From Tribonema minus (lineage: Eukaryota > Sar > Xanthophyceae > Tribonematales > Tribonemataceae), in assembly GCA_017506865.1 (NCBI GenBank), contig JAFCMP010000024.1, positions 682,001-746,000 on the forward strand: 64,000 nucleotides of DNA, in the 5' to 3' direction. Within the stretch, counting starts at the first letter, position 1. Every line of letters starts with the position of its first letter. The notes under the pieces are model-generated. The model saw nothing but the letters and a program-made list of their open reading frames with translations, did no database searches and had not been told where the DNA came from. Shown in pieces: positions 22,901 to 34,016 of the stretch. Made by a program: the position numbers and the translations under genes.

Positions 22901-25900
22901 ACGCGCGGCGCTCTGCGCAAGGCACGCGCAAGTCGGCAGCGCGCTATGAGGCAAGTAGGAACAAGCATAGCAGCGTTGTCTACATACTATGCGCCATAAC
23001 GATGCCCCCTGCACGATGCAATCGAGCCAGCACGAGCTGCGCGGCACTGTGCGCAAGCGGCGGCAGCGCTCACAACGACAAGCGGATAGTGCCAGACTCA
23101 GCGCGCCGTGCTGCACCATGCACTATATACATGTGCCATGGTGCACCACTCACCGGGGTGGGAAATCAAATATTGAGACTGGGCCTCGGCCATGCAGCTC
23201 ATTGGTGCTTTGCGAGCAACGCTCCGCACGAGGCGTGCGCGAGTCGGCAACACGCTCTGAGGTAAGTAGGTTTGACCGCCGCGGCGCTACTTGCGGATAT
23301 ATAGTGCGATGCCCCTGCACGATGCACGCGGGCCAGCGCGAGCTCTATGCGCAGCGCTCGGCGCTGTGGTTGTGCGCAAGCGGCGGCAGCGCTCACTGCG
23401 GTGAGCAGCCTCAGCGCGCCGCCCCGCCCGCGGAGACCACCATGCACTGCAAACGTGCGCCGTGGCGCACCACGCTGCAGGGTGGGAAATTCAAGATGAG
23501 GCGTGGGCGTGGGCCTAGCAGTTCATCGGCGCGTTGCGCTGCTGCCTGGCACAGCGCGCCCTGGGGCTAGGGTGAGCATAACCTTTGAGTCTCAATTTAG
23601 AGCAACGGCTGGAATTGGGGTGTGCTCACCAAAGGGGGGGGTAGGCCCCTAGTCGCCGATTAGAGCTAGTGTTGGGATTGGGGTGTTCTCATCAGGTCTG
23701 GGTGTAGACTAGGGGGTCGTCCCCACCTTGCCAGGTGTTGGGGTTATCATTAGGGCTGAAGGTAAGCGGCTGCGTGTCCCTTGCAGTTCCCCGGCGGCAG
23801 GTCGCTGCTCTTGTACTGGATGTCGTGGAGCGTGCGGCTCACGGATGGGGGTAGACTAGGGGGGTGCGCTCCCCTTGCGGGGGGTAGACTAGGGGGGTGC
23901 GCTCCCCTTGCAGGAGGTAGACTAGGGTGGTGCGCTCACCTTGCAGTTGCGCGGCAGCAGGTCTCTGCTCTTGTACTGGAAGTCGCCGAGCGCGCGGCTG
24001 ACGGCGAGGTCGCCGTCGACGCGCCGCATGCTCACATGCCCGCCCGCCGCCTCTATGCGCGCCTTCTCCTCCGCGTCGTACGGCTTGTGGTCCTGTGCGT
24101 CACACGACGAGAACAGCGCGAGCACCAGTGAGTTGGCGAGCGCTTGCGCTGTGCGACTTCCCATAACCGCAACGCCGGCATACTCAAGTGCATGCTCTGG
24201 TGTGCTGAGCCATGTGCATTGCTCTGAAGGTGACACCACATAGGTAGCTGGCCATCGGTACCTCGGTCGCCGCCGCGACGCGCCCCCCGCTGCAGATGAG
24301 TCGCGCGCGAGTCACCGCCATAATTACACATGGTGGCGTCATATATGATCAGATGATAGCTGTCATGACAACACATAGCTGGCCATCAGTACCTCAGTTG
24401 CCGCCGCGACGCGCCCCCCGCTGCAGATGATCGCGCGCGAGTCGCCCGCGTGCGCCACCACAATGTGGTTGGGCGTGATCACAGCGCTCAGCGCCGTGCA
24501 CCCCGACCGTTCGCTCGCCGACTGCGCCTCTGGGACCTGCGGCGGCAGCAGCGGCACCGGCGGCAGCAGCGTCAGCAGCAGCGGCAGCAGCAGCGTTACG
24601 AATGCGCGGCTTCGCATCTGAGCTGGAGCACGGATGCACAATGTTTTTGCAGCGGCAGATGGCGCGTTATCTCCCTGCCGAAGCGTGCTACCTGTGAAGG
24701 TGGGGTCGTCTGGTGAGCGGTGTGACTACAGGCGTGACCACTGGCGCGCCAGCTTTCGCCTGCGACGCCCGCAGCGCTGCGCGAACACGATGGTGAGAGC
24801 ATCGAGCGTTGCGCTGCCGCCGCCTTGCCCCTCAGAGCTCTGGCGTGGCGCTGAGCACTGGGCAGGCTGAGGTTAAAGCGCGCGAGAAGCTGATGCTACG
24901 CAGGTGCATGCGACGACTGCGCCGAAGCAGCGGTGTCTGGCCTATATGAGCGGTTGCAACGGCAACTGGTGATAGAGATTGAATACCAGATCATGCATTT
25001 GGGCATTGAGCAGCGGCGAGCTAATCGCGAGATCTTAGTGCTGTGTGGGTACCGCAAGATGCATGAATGCGCCGCCAGCCGCCGCTATTTACGGGGTGGC
25101 CGCCACGGCCACCGCTATTTACGGGTTCAGCCTTCTACAGCTCTTGCGCCTGCCTTTTTGAAGATCAATGAGACCAAGAAAGAAGGCACTCAACGCCTCC
25201 TCGGCGTGATTTGCCATAGAGACCAGCACCGCCTGTCCCATGCGTCACCACAACAACACGATGCGGATGCCAGTGTCCAAGTGGTGCGTAACTGCTGACA
25301 CCAGTGGGCGTGCCCGCAGCAACTTTAAGTTGCCTGCCACCTGAGCAATGTTTCCTCAGCGCAAGCGCCACGACACACAAACCAGTACATGCACTGAGGC
25401 CCTTGCAAAGGCTGGCGTAACGTTGCGCGCGCCGGCGCCCGAGGCGCAACGCGCGGTAGCAGGCGAGAGCGGCAGGCGGCTCTACCCGTCACAGTTACAC
25501 CAACATACCCTACATGCCTATCCAGCTGATGATGATGATGCTCAGCTTAACCCTAATTGCGTACACTTATGGTATCACATACCTTTTGTAACGCCTCGTC
25601 TATGTCAAGGTACGCCGTGTACAGCGCCTTGCACAGGAGCTCCACGTTGCGCCCGCCCGCCGGCTGCGCGACGTACGCCTCGTAGTCCGGCGTCGCGCGT
25701 AAAAACCTGCCTCCCCAGCGGTTGCGGCACGATGACGCGATTAGAGAGGAATCGGTGCGCAGCAGACGGCATGTGAAGCGAGCATGCAAGCACACACAAC
25801 TGCCGACTGATGCTGCGGATGGACGAGCTCCCACGACAGAGAGGGCACAGCCCTGCATGGATACGCTGGGTACCTAAGGTGTTGTGCCTTTCTGCTCCTC

Positions 25901-28234
25901 ACACGGATTACATAGCGTACTTCTCAAAATGTGACTGCGGCACCATACGCGGCGCGCACACCCGCGCGGGCAGCAGCCAAGACAGCACGCCCGCCACGTG
26001 ACGCTTCGGGGCGCTGCGCCTGCTGCTGTAAACCGACTCGAAGACGAGCGCCGCGCGTGTACATGAAGCAGCCGGAAGAGTGTGTACATGCTGAGGATGA
26101 TCATCATCGCTGTCATCGGTGCACGCCGGCACTGCTGTCTGCGGGCCGTGCAGGCGGTTCGCAGTGCCCACAGCATGTGCGCCTGCGCATGACCGCGCGA
26201 GCAGCCCCCCCCCCCCCCCCCCCCCGCGTGCGCAAGCAACCTCCACGATGCAGCGAACCTCAAATCGAACTGAGCATGACTTCAGGGTGACGCACCTTGG
26301 ATTCGGCATGGTGCCAATGCTAGAGCTTACGTACTTCCGCACACAACCCCCCCCCCCCCCGCCATGCCTGCCGCTACGGATGCGCTTTCGGCATGGTGGT
26401 ATCAGCCTCGCAGTAGGCAGGTACGCACGTGATGCTGAGCGCTGCTGCTCACCTCATCATCTCCTTCCCCGCGTACGTCGCGCACATACTGCCCCCGTGA
26501 CCGTCATATACGGCCACGAACGAATGATTTGGCAAGCCCGGCATCGCCGTGATGATGGTGTGAGAGTCCTCCATCTCCACGCGCCAGCCCTTGAGGGGGG
26601 GGGGGATACAGCGACGGCGGTGCAGCGGGCGGCTAAGCGCGCTTCTGCTGCTGATGTTGGTGGGGTTGTTTGTGCGGTCAGACTACACAGCAACCGGATT
26701 TGGTGCAATGGGTGGCTAAGCCCGCTGCCGCTGCTGCTGCTGCTGATGGTGGCGTGTTGGTGCGGGTCAGATTACGCGGCAACACCGAATGCAGTACACG
26801 CCAGGGCATGGTGCAGCGGGCGGCTTAGCGCGCTGCTGCTGCTGATGCTGGCGCGTTTGCACGGGTCAGATTGCGCAGCAACGCCGGATGCAGTGCACGC
26901 CAGGACATATATGCAGCATGTTGCCTGCCCTGCGCTGCAGCGACGCGCGGCACAGGCGGCACAGCGGGCTCCCTCGCATACATGGGCAGGTTGCAGGGGT
27001 TGAAGTAGAGCGCAACGTAGGATGCTGCGGTTCAAACTAGAGAGCAGCAGAATGGGGACATGGATTATCTTACAGTACGCTACGAGAAGCGTAGGCCAGA
27101 GCCAGCGTACATGCGCAGTGCGCTGCTGCTGCGATGTGCTGCTCATGACTGAGCGCTGACACAGTGCGCGAGTGCAGCGCATTGGGTTTGAAACAGATGA
27201 AAGCTGCCGTCATAGACTATTGGCCGAACATGATAACTTAGGCTGACACAAGCAACGGCCGAATAGAGTTGACTGTGGTCACCCGCAGATGGCGGTCCCG
27301 CTTTGCGCTCTCGCGGTCAGTGACGGCGGCGCTGCTCGTGCGCTTAGTCAGTCACGTTCTGCAACAACTGGAGAGTCACAGACCGCATACTTCAAGTTGT
27401 GAGGACATGGCCTGTTCGTGTTGGAAGAACAGCCGCTGCCGGACTTTGTAACTCCATCGGATAACGCTTGCGCCGTATGGCCTCGGCAGTGCGAACGGCG
27501 TGTTTGAGCATGCGCTGAGAGGGTTGAAGTTCAGCGGCATCAGCGTCGGTGCTTGCCGCGCTGCACGCATTCAACTACGGTCAAAGCACTCAAGTGCCGC
27601 AATGCATGTCCATCGCAGTACTGCCACATGCTTGCGTCCTCCTCATCACGTGGTGTAAAGCTCTTGCGTACTGCTCGCGGCGTAAACGCACCAGAGCCGC
27701 CTGCACTGCTATAACCCAGGCACAGATTTGAAGTGAAAGCCAACGCAGGTGACTGCCAAGCTGTCACGCAGTCTCAGCTCCTTGACCGATGGCAAAAATC
27801 GCCATATAAATCTTTACTACATGAGCGTCCCTTGTGCCTCTCTTTTGGGGCAAGTGCTTCTGAAAGCACCTGAGGACAAAGTGCACTGCCATACCTGCAT
27901 GGCGGAAGCACCAAATCTGAGCCCGTCCTCGCTGGTGTCCTCCTCCGTATCCTTATCCGTCACGGGCTTATCCAAGAACGTCCCCTGAAGCGGTGCAGAC
28001 GACACATCAGCAGCAAAATGTCAGGCTGATGAGAACGGACTGTGCCTGCTTCTGTGCCCTCCATATGACACAATTGGACTGATTCAGAAGGCAAGAAAGT
28101 CCTGTCCAATTTGGCAAGTGGAGAAAGAATCGGTCTTTGCGATCAGGCTGGTGGTATATATATGTGATCAACTAGTGGCGGCAAGCTGTGACCTGTCGGA
28201 GGAAGGATCCGTACACACTGTGTGTTCTTACCAT
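19934..28234 (-). CDS. PP2C-family protein serine/threonine phosphatase
   Basis: Ten exons give a 343-residue protein: 28232-28234 (ATG only), 27895-27984, 26453-26589, 25583-25706, 24393-24536, 23940-24092, 22304-22402, 21456-21614, 20784-20842 and 19934-19997 (TAG). All junction phases agree. It is a metal-dependent phosphatase with every catalytic acid in place: Glu38/Asp39 in [11 protein letters not shown], Asp60/Gly61 in [43 protein letters not shown], Asp241 in CCDGVWDVM and Asp285 in [10 protein letters not shown]. The protein begins [12 protein letters not shown], so Gly2 could be N-myristoylated, though Asp at position 6 is unfavourable. The tail is short ([11 protein letters not shown]). 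Introns make up about 87% of the gene and carry several tandem and exon-edge duplications, listed separately. The catalytic exons are certain. Least certain is the start, because ATG is the last codon of a longer exon (28232-28373). Confidence 0.92.
21225..21455 (-). repeat. Duplicated 5' splice-site region of PP2C exon 8
   Basis: On the gene's strand, the exon 8 edge AAGGGGCGG|GTGAGCGAA (boundary at 21456) recurs twice in the intron as AAGGGGTGG|GTGAGCGAA (about 21345) and AAGGGGGAG|GTGAGCGAA (about 21230). Each is followed by similar GCGCGCTGC-type intron sequence, and between them lies a repeated ATCATTCA...CATGCGGCAT segment. Unit length is about 105-120 bp. Confidence 0.75.
22915..23480 (+). 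repeat. ~305-bp tandem duplication in PP2C intron 6
   Basis: Two diverged copies, about 22915-23160 and 23222-23480, share AAGTCGGCAGCG/GAGTCGGCAACA, GAGGCAAGTAGG/GAGGTAAGTAGG, GCCCCTGCACGATGCA, GCGCAAGCGGCGGCAGCGCTCAC and GGTGGGAAAT. The copies are in the same orientation. Confidence 0.75.
23780..23945 (-). repeat. Duplicated 3' edge of PP2C exon 6 plus 32-33-bp tandem repeat
   Basis: The minus-strand sequence of 23783-23843 encodes a diverged copy of the end of exon 6 ([14 protein letters not shown] against [14 protein letters not shown]), but its donor reads GGACAC rather than GTGAGC. Between the copy and the real exon edge (23940) lie three copies of a 32-33-base unit containing GGGTAGACTAGGG (starts about 23848, 23881 and 23913). 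The third copy runs into the real splice site. Confidence 0.8.
24243..24320 (-). repeat. Duplicated 3' edge of PP2C exon 5
   Basis: The minus strand repeats the end of exon 5 and its donor: GGDSRA followed by CTGCAGCGGGGGGCGCGTC and GAG|GTACCGATGG, against the genuine GAG|GTACTGATGG at 24392. The copy carries frame-disrupting changes, so it is a non-functional exon edge with an intact 5' splice site. Confidence 0.8.
26619..26911 (+). repeat. ~100-bp tandem repeat, three copies, PP2C intron 2
   Basis: Units start at about 26619, 26709 and 26811. Each contains GCGGCTTAGCGCGCTGCTGC or a close variant, then CTGCTGATG, a TGCGGGTCAGATTACGCGGCA-like block and GCAACACCGAATGCAGT-like ends. Copies are diverged 10-20% by eye. 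Confidence 0.75.
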
Positions 28235-28715
28235 ACTGGGGCCGCTTGGCGGAGAAGCGAGAGGCGCTAGGCCGAATTCCCTCGATAAGTACGTCTGCAA
28301 GCCACTCCTTGTCTAGCAGATAAGTCCCAGCGACGACAGGTGTCTCTCCTTCACAAAACTCTGCACGCCGTTTCTGGGCAAAAACGCAAACCCTGACCCT
28401 AGGGTTAACGCCTAGTGGACGTAAGTTGCATGATTCAGGTATACTTACCCAGCACACGTACATATGCATTGTCATGATGCGTTTTTAATGTGGTCTTAGC
28501 ACTGCTGTTGCCTTTCACTCGACAACGTCGCTTTGCTTCTCTGGCTTGCAGCAGTTTGTTGATGTGTTGTCGTTGACCATTGGCAAATAGGGGCAGACCC
28601 AGACAGGCGCATGCTGGTTCCAGCACGTCCGGCCTTCCTGACGGCAGGTGGGTCTCAGCTTGGTATTTCTTGATGCCGTGCGTGCCACAGTAACTCCCAC
28701 CTGTACGGCGCTACA
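28235..28715 (-). CDS. Candidate exons of an unidentified minus-strand gene
   Basis: Two coding-looking segments lie directly upstream of the PP2C start. One is 28232-28373, with acceptor TTTTTGCCCAG and donor GTAAGAAC. It is open as KRRAEFCEGETPVVAG, then YLLDKEWLADVLIEGIR, then SAKRPQYG. The other is 28449 to about 28700, donor GTAAGTAT, open as HGIKKYQAETHLPSG, then LPLFANGQRQHINKLLQARE, then NAYVRVLG. The phases do not join across the short intron between them with the obvious acceptor, and the first segment also ends in the ATG used for PP2C. They could be exons of a separate gene, a 5' UTR that happens to be open, or remnants. No family recognised. Confidence 0.38.
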
Positions 28716-29463
28716 CAATGGGTCACACAGGTGACACAGGCAGGTTCAGTCGGAGAATTGACCCCAATGACAATGACCACAAGATGCACAGAGGCCGCCG
28801 CCTTGTAGCCCAAACCGAAACTGATGCCGGATGCGTGCTCGCGAAAGCCGCTGCACTAGAGAGCGAGAGCTACCGTCCTTTCACATGCATTCAAACATCA
28901 GTGCTCGATATGTGAGACCACACAATAGCAGAGGTGGATGACAGCTGCAAGCAGTGGATCTGCCCCCTTCTTTTTTTCCTGCTAGTGCCACGTGTTAACC
29001 CTAAGCTCCCTTTTAGGGTGCGTGATGTCGCAGTTTAAAAAATTTGCAGACTGACTGTGCAAAGTCTGCAGCTCTTGTCGTGCCTTTTTTCTGACTCCGG
29101 CACCAGCGGTGGTAAATCATCGACGGCAAGAGCAAGTAGCAGTGCAAGTGAGAACATCTGTGGCCAAAGATCAGCAGCCAGGAGCTCAGTGCGCCACACG
29201 ACCCCCTGGTCTTCTTCATGTGTCTTTGCTAGACTGCGGAAAGCGCATATACTTTGGAAGCACACACAGGCGACCTTACATTCTGTGTCCGAGCCACTAG
29301 CGTGCAACTATCGGAGTGTTCGAGCATGGCATTCGCCAGCGACCTGGCACGGTCTATGGTATCTCAGGCATCCATGCAGCCGCGCAGTGGGTCCCGACTT
29401 CGAAGGCAGCACAGGTGCTTCAGACATTGTAGCAGCAGCGGTGGGCGACAAGCGGCACTGGGG
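28716..29463. other. Unassigned region with open frames on both strands
   Basis: A 65-codon plus-strand frame (28718-28915) and a minus-strand frame at about 29035-29240 (with VVWRTELLAADLWPQMFSL and a hydrophobic LALLLALAV) are both open, but neither has a recognisable domain or convincing splice partners. The region should also hold the promoter of the SRPBCC gene that starts at 29464. Confidence 0.3.
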
Positions 29464-32400
29464 ATGAAAGCAGCTGTGGTTTTGACCGTACTGCTGGCCA
29501 TCTCCCTCTCCTGCGTGCGAGTGGAAGCATCTCTGCGGGTAAGAGCTCAATTCGCCTGATGCGAAGCTTCGGCAGTTCACCGCGCCGTATTCAGCTCTAT
29601 GCCTTCCACTTCTGTTCTAAACCAAACTCTTGCTCTGTAATGCCTGCCACTTCTGCAGGCAGGAGGCAGGGCCGGTGCGTCATTGACAGCACGCACACGC
29701 ACGAGGCGGTTACCGCAGCCAACAGCTTTCACAGCAGCAGCGCCGCTGTCAGCCGCAGCGGCAAGCCGCCTTCCCTCCTTATCACGAGCCCCCATCCGAT
29801 GGGGCACTGCTAGCTTGGCAGAAGGGCCTACTGCTACCTATTCCGCTGGCCCTCCAGGCCGGTCAGCCTCCAGCCTGCCTGTCGCTTCCCGAGAGCCTCG
29901 AACCGATGTAGCATCTGCGCAAGATGCCGCTCGAAGAAGGGCTCAGGTGGAGGCAGCGATCAATGGCATGGGAGCTGCCGCAGGCGCGGCGCAGGAGCCA
30001 CTAGAGCCGCCGCGGCCCGCATTCCTGCCAGAGCTGACGCTCGAGGAGAAGCGGACTCTGGCTCGGGGGGAGAGGGTGCAGCGGCAGACGCGGCAGGGCA
30101 GCTCTGGCACGGGGCTGGTGGTGGTCGACGTGCGCGCGGACGCGGCCACGGCAATGGAGGTTCTGCAGAGCTTTGCTGCATATGGGGTGAGTGCTTGAGG
30201 ACGCTGTGCGGCGGTGCAGTTGTGCGCAGAGAGTACTGGTGATGTTGACTGCCATGGCAGGCGCTGTGGGGCGCTGTGTGCAGCTCGGCGACAGGCTGCG
30301 TGCCTCGTGCGTCAACGCTTGTCGCGCACGTACCTTGCCCACTGCTCAAAGCGGCGCTACCCTGAACATGTGTCCGCAATGATGTCATGGCGTGCGTAGC
30401 AGCAGCAGCAAGGTATATGCTGGGTGTCAGGCCGTGAATCACTGCAGTCGACCGTGGTGTGTTCAGGGGCTATCATCATACCAAGCAGGGTGTGTTGTGC
30501 GCGTTCGCTGCCATCATTCATTCATATCAGTGTAGGGCATGCGGTTGCCGCTGCAACTGCACTGCGCACTGTGATCGGCACAGATGTCTGTCAGCCAAAC
30601 CTAAGGCAGCAGCTGGGACCTGTTGGCACATGCGCGCGCTTTTACTGCACATCTGTGTGCACAAGGCGCGTGCCAGCATCTCTGATTCTATTGCACTATG
30701 GGCCTATGAGTGTTGCGACGACAAACCAGTTCATCATGTTTTGGCGTGCTTATTTATGCTTATCACCGGCCTTGTACCTTTTCTTCATCGTCCAGGACTT
30801 ATCTTAGTACAGTAGTCAACCTTGAAGAACGGTCGTTCGCATTCTCGTTTGCATCATCAGGAACGATTGCTCCGCACAGAACCTCTACTTATCAGATACA
30901 TTAGCTGCACTGCACATGTACCCACAGTCTTTGCATTAGTCGGGCTGGAGCGCTGCAGAATGACCTGCAGACACACACACCTCTGTAGCGCATCTGTTCA
31001 GTCATTCTTATGGAGGCCGGTCCTGCTGTCTGGGTGCAGGATATGATTAGTACCATCAAGGAGGCACGCATCCTGGCGGAGGCACAGGTTCAAAGAAGTT
31101 TAAGTTGACATTGCTCAGAACCATATCACCGCTCAGTAGCGCTGCAGCTCGCGCGCATTGCAGTGTATCCTTCTGATGCGCTTGTCCAATAGGCTTGTGC
31201 AGTTGTTGTATGGACCTGAGTGGGGGGGCTTCCAGCTCGCTATGAGTTGCACCTGCTTCAATTTCGTGAATGTGGCTTATTGCTGTGCCCTGGCTCTCGG
31301 GACAGCCATTGCCCGAGTGTCAGAAGCGCATGGGAGCATGTACATCAGCCCTCTATGACCGAATTCACCCGTGTAGGGTGCGTCCTGAATGATTAGGTAC
31401 ATAGCCTCCCAGGTCTGGTGGCTTGATACCTTTGTGCTCTGAACTGAGATGCCCACTTCAACACGCAGATGCCTCTTGAAGTTTTGTGGGTGTGTGAGCT
31501 TGAACGGCGAAGGAAGTACAAAGCCCGTTGCTCTTGCAGGTTTGATGTTGGAAGGTTGTGAACTCCGCTACTTGACCTCAAAGCACGTCACTAGCACTGT
31601 GGAGCGTCACCTGCAAGCACACTGCGCGTGCGTCTTCAAGTGCGCAGTGCGGCGTGCATGCCTCCCTGAGCTGAGCGACGCAGCCACTGCCCCGAGCGCT
31701 TGTGGAGAGGGCACTTATATGCAATGTACTTGAAGCAACTACCCAGTGCGCTGTGCAATGGCGTTGCTAATGGACAGGCGGGGGGGGGGGGGGGGGGGGG
31801 GGGGATACGCCGCCACGCACAGCGCAGCAGTGCACCATTCAGATTCGCTGCCTCATGTGCAACTACATGATCCTGCGCATGCCCGTGCACACGCGCACGT
31901 TCTGACTCCCTCACTCACAACACTGCTCGCTCTCCCCTTCTCCCCGTCGCGCAGGACATGATTGACACGGTCAGGGAGGCGCGCATACTGGGCCAGCGCG
32001 GTGGCGTCACCAAGGCCGAGTTCCTCATCAGCCGCTTCAAGCTGCGCGTGCGCGTGCTGCTCAAGTCGAACCCCGCGGCGAGCACGGTGGAGTTTGAGCT
32101 CGACCCCGACTGCAAGGCCGCGGGCAAGAGCGTTCTCAACGACGTGAGTGCGGAGGCTTTTGTACGCAGTGCAGGTGTATGGGTGTGGTATGGCTGGGTG
32201 TTGCAGTGCGTGATGCCTGGCGCGCGGATGTCCATGGGACGTGCACGTTGCGTGCGTGCGCGCGCATGTTCTTGCCATCAAGTCTTTGCATATCAGGTTC
32301 ACCTGGGCGCTGGCATGGTCATGGGTGTTGCCCGCTCAGGTGCATCATGTGACACGCTTGCCCATTGTGGATCGCTTCAAACGGTTTACCGGTGACACGC

Positions 32401-32903
32401 TTGCCCATTGTGGATCGCTTCAAACGGTTTACCAGTGCTTGCGCCCCGGAACTGATGCTGACTCCCTTGTGTGCATGGCTGTTCACCATGTTCCTATGGG
32501 CACTCACCGCCGCCACCACCTCTATTGAACCCAGCTTTGCGTTGCTTCACGCCTGAAGCGCAATTACTCACCAGCCCCCCCTCCCCCTTGCCCCCCGCAC
32601 CCCCCTTCCCGCCCCCAGGCGCGCGGCATCTGGTACGTGGAGAGGCCCCCCGACTGCCGCCCCGGGCACTGCCGCATCTGGCTCGTTGCGAGCCTCGTCG
32701 TGAGCGGCCTCGTGCCGGGGTTCCTCGTGGACTACGCGGCCGCGCGAGCGCTGCCGCGTGCGAGCACGTGGCTCAAGCCCACGTGCGAGCGCGTGCAGCG
32801 GTCGCACGAGCGCGAGGGGCGGCGCCACCTGCTCAACGCTGTCGCGGCGACGGCGGCCGCGGCGGCTCAGCAGCAGCAGCAGCAGCAGCAGCGGGAGGGC
32901 TAG
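29464..32903 (+). CDS. SRPBCC/START-domain protein (COQ10/polyketide-cyclase-like), signal peptide
   Basis: Four exons, all phase 0: 29464-29538, 29659-30186, 31955-32143 and 32619-32903, giving 358 residues. Exon 1 is exactly a signal peptide (MKAAVVLTVLLAISLSCVRV, then EASLR). Residues 26-70 are rich in Arg, Thr, Ser and Ala with an AFTAAAP patch, like the transit-peptide part of a bipartite plastid presequence. The SRPBCC fold spans residues ~150-335: GLVVVDVRADAATAMEVLQSF, YGDMIDTVREARIL, FLISRFKLRVRVLLK, EFELDPD, IWYVERPPD, IWLVASLVVSGLVP, ALPRASTWLKP. This family binds lipids, quinones or other hydrophobic ligands in a helix-grip pocket; the ligand here is unknown. The C-terminus ends in a Q-run. 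The YGDMI and NDARG junctions reproduce continuous family sequence, which confirms the introns. Plastid location is an inference. Confidence 0.85.
31032..31090 (+). repeat. Duplicated 5' edge of SRPBCC exon 3 (pseudo-exon)
   Basis: Within intron 2, CAG followed by a segment encoding DMISTIKEARILAEAQ mirrors the true exon 3 start DMIDTVREARILGQR at 31955. Similarity includes the acceptor CAG and about 45 exon bases, then breaks down, and a stop follows at about 31101. Confidence 0.85.
32349..32433 (+). repeat. 43-bp tandem duplication in SRPBCC intron 3
   Basis: GTGACACGCTTGCCCATTGT begins an identical 42-base block at 32349 and again at 32392, separated by a single G. The copies are identical, so the event is recent. 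Confidence 0.95.
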
Positions 32904-34016
32904 GGCGTGTGCGTGTTGCTAGGTGTTGTTCACTTGTACACGCCAGTACACGCCACCCCCGTTCAGAGGCAGAGGCACCGGCAGCAGCGGGAGGGGCTAA
33001 GGCGTATCAGGGCGTGCTGTACCCGCGCCGCACATGCAGCTGCTGTGACGCGCTGCGGCAAATCGCGGCGGCAGCAGCCGCAGGCGCCTGCGCTCGCCTA
33101 TCGGGCAATGTGCATCGCTACTCGCCCTCTGCTCTGGGCATGCTGACACGTCGTCGCCGGTTCGCGCCCAACCGAGGTGCTGTGCCTGTGCGACGACGGA
33201 GCTGATGATGCCCGTGCGGCTTCGCCAGCCCAGGCCGCAGTGCTTGTATGCGCAGCCAAAGAACTGCAGCCCCCCCCCCCCCCACCACCCCCTGTTGCTG
33301 CTGCTTGGGAGGTAGGGACGAAGAGGGGGAGGACGTGCTTCATCATCACAACAATTTAGCAACAAAGATGGCAGTGTAGGATCGTAAGGGAAGCAGGGGC
33401 TTGCGTTTGTACCATTACTGATCAGCGTAGAGCTGGGTTTTGAGTGCTGTAAGTATTCCCATCTGGTGAGCCTGGCAGTCGGGCATGGGGAGGGGGGGTG
33501 TGCGGGCAGGGTCGGGGGTGGGGGCGATCGAAGCCTCATAGCACGAATGCTGTGCGGGGCGGCAGCGATTTTGATCAGTTGTTCTGTCGCGCAGCCAAGT
33601 CACAGCATCTTATACATACAATGCATTATCAGCCTTCGACGTTGCCAGATAGCAGCTTTCGTGGTGACTGTTGTGCTGCAGAGTGGTCTCTGCTCTGATG
33701 GCCATGCATAGTGAGCCTCTCCATGCATTTCAGCATCTGTGTGCATCAGGGGATGTCCTCTCAAGACATGGCATGAGTTGAGCTGCGACAAAAAAAATGA
33801 TCATGACGTTGAAGTTGAGGAAACCAAACTTCAATAGTGGTGCGTGGAAACCGAGCTTGCCGTCATTACAGAGAGATCTAGATCTGTCCCATCTCAGTGC
33901 CTTGTCGCAGAAGGCTTCTTTCAACTGGGCAACAGCAGCTGCTGCTGGCTGATGCGCTGCTATACGCCGTAGCAGTCAGTCAAAATTAAGCCGAAGCCAT
34001 CTACCTCACACGACAT
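32904..34016. other. Intergenic
   Basis: Holds the 3' UTR of the SRPBCC gene and the upstream region of the armadillo gene. A C-run at 33270-33282 and a GTTGAAGTTGAGG motif near 33808 were noted. No gene seen. Confidence 0.4.

Noticed and set aside
23848..23945. Regularly spaced short repeats that might suggest a CRISPR-like array
   Set aside because: Units are contiguous 32-33-mers without unique spacers, inside a eukaryotic intron.
26300..26345. Short frame MPNPR with a GTGCGTCACC donor as the PP2C start exon
   Set aside because: It lies downstream (in gene order) of the MEDSHT exon, so it cannot be the first exon.
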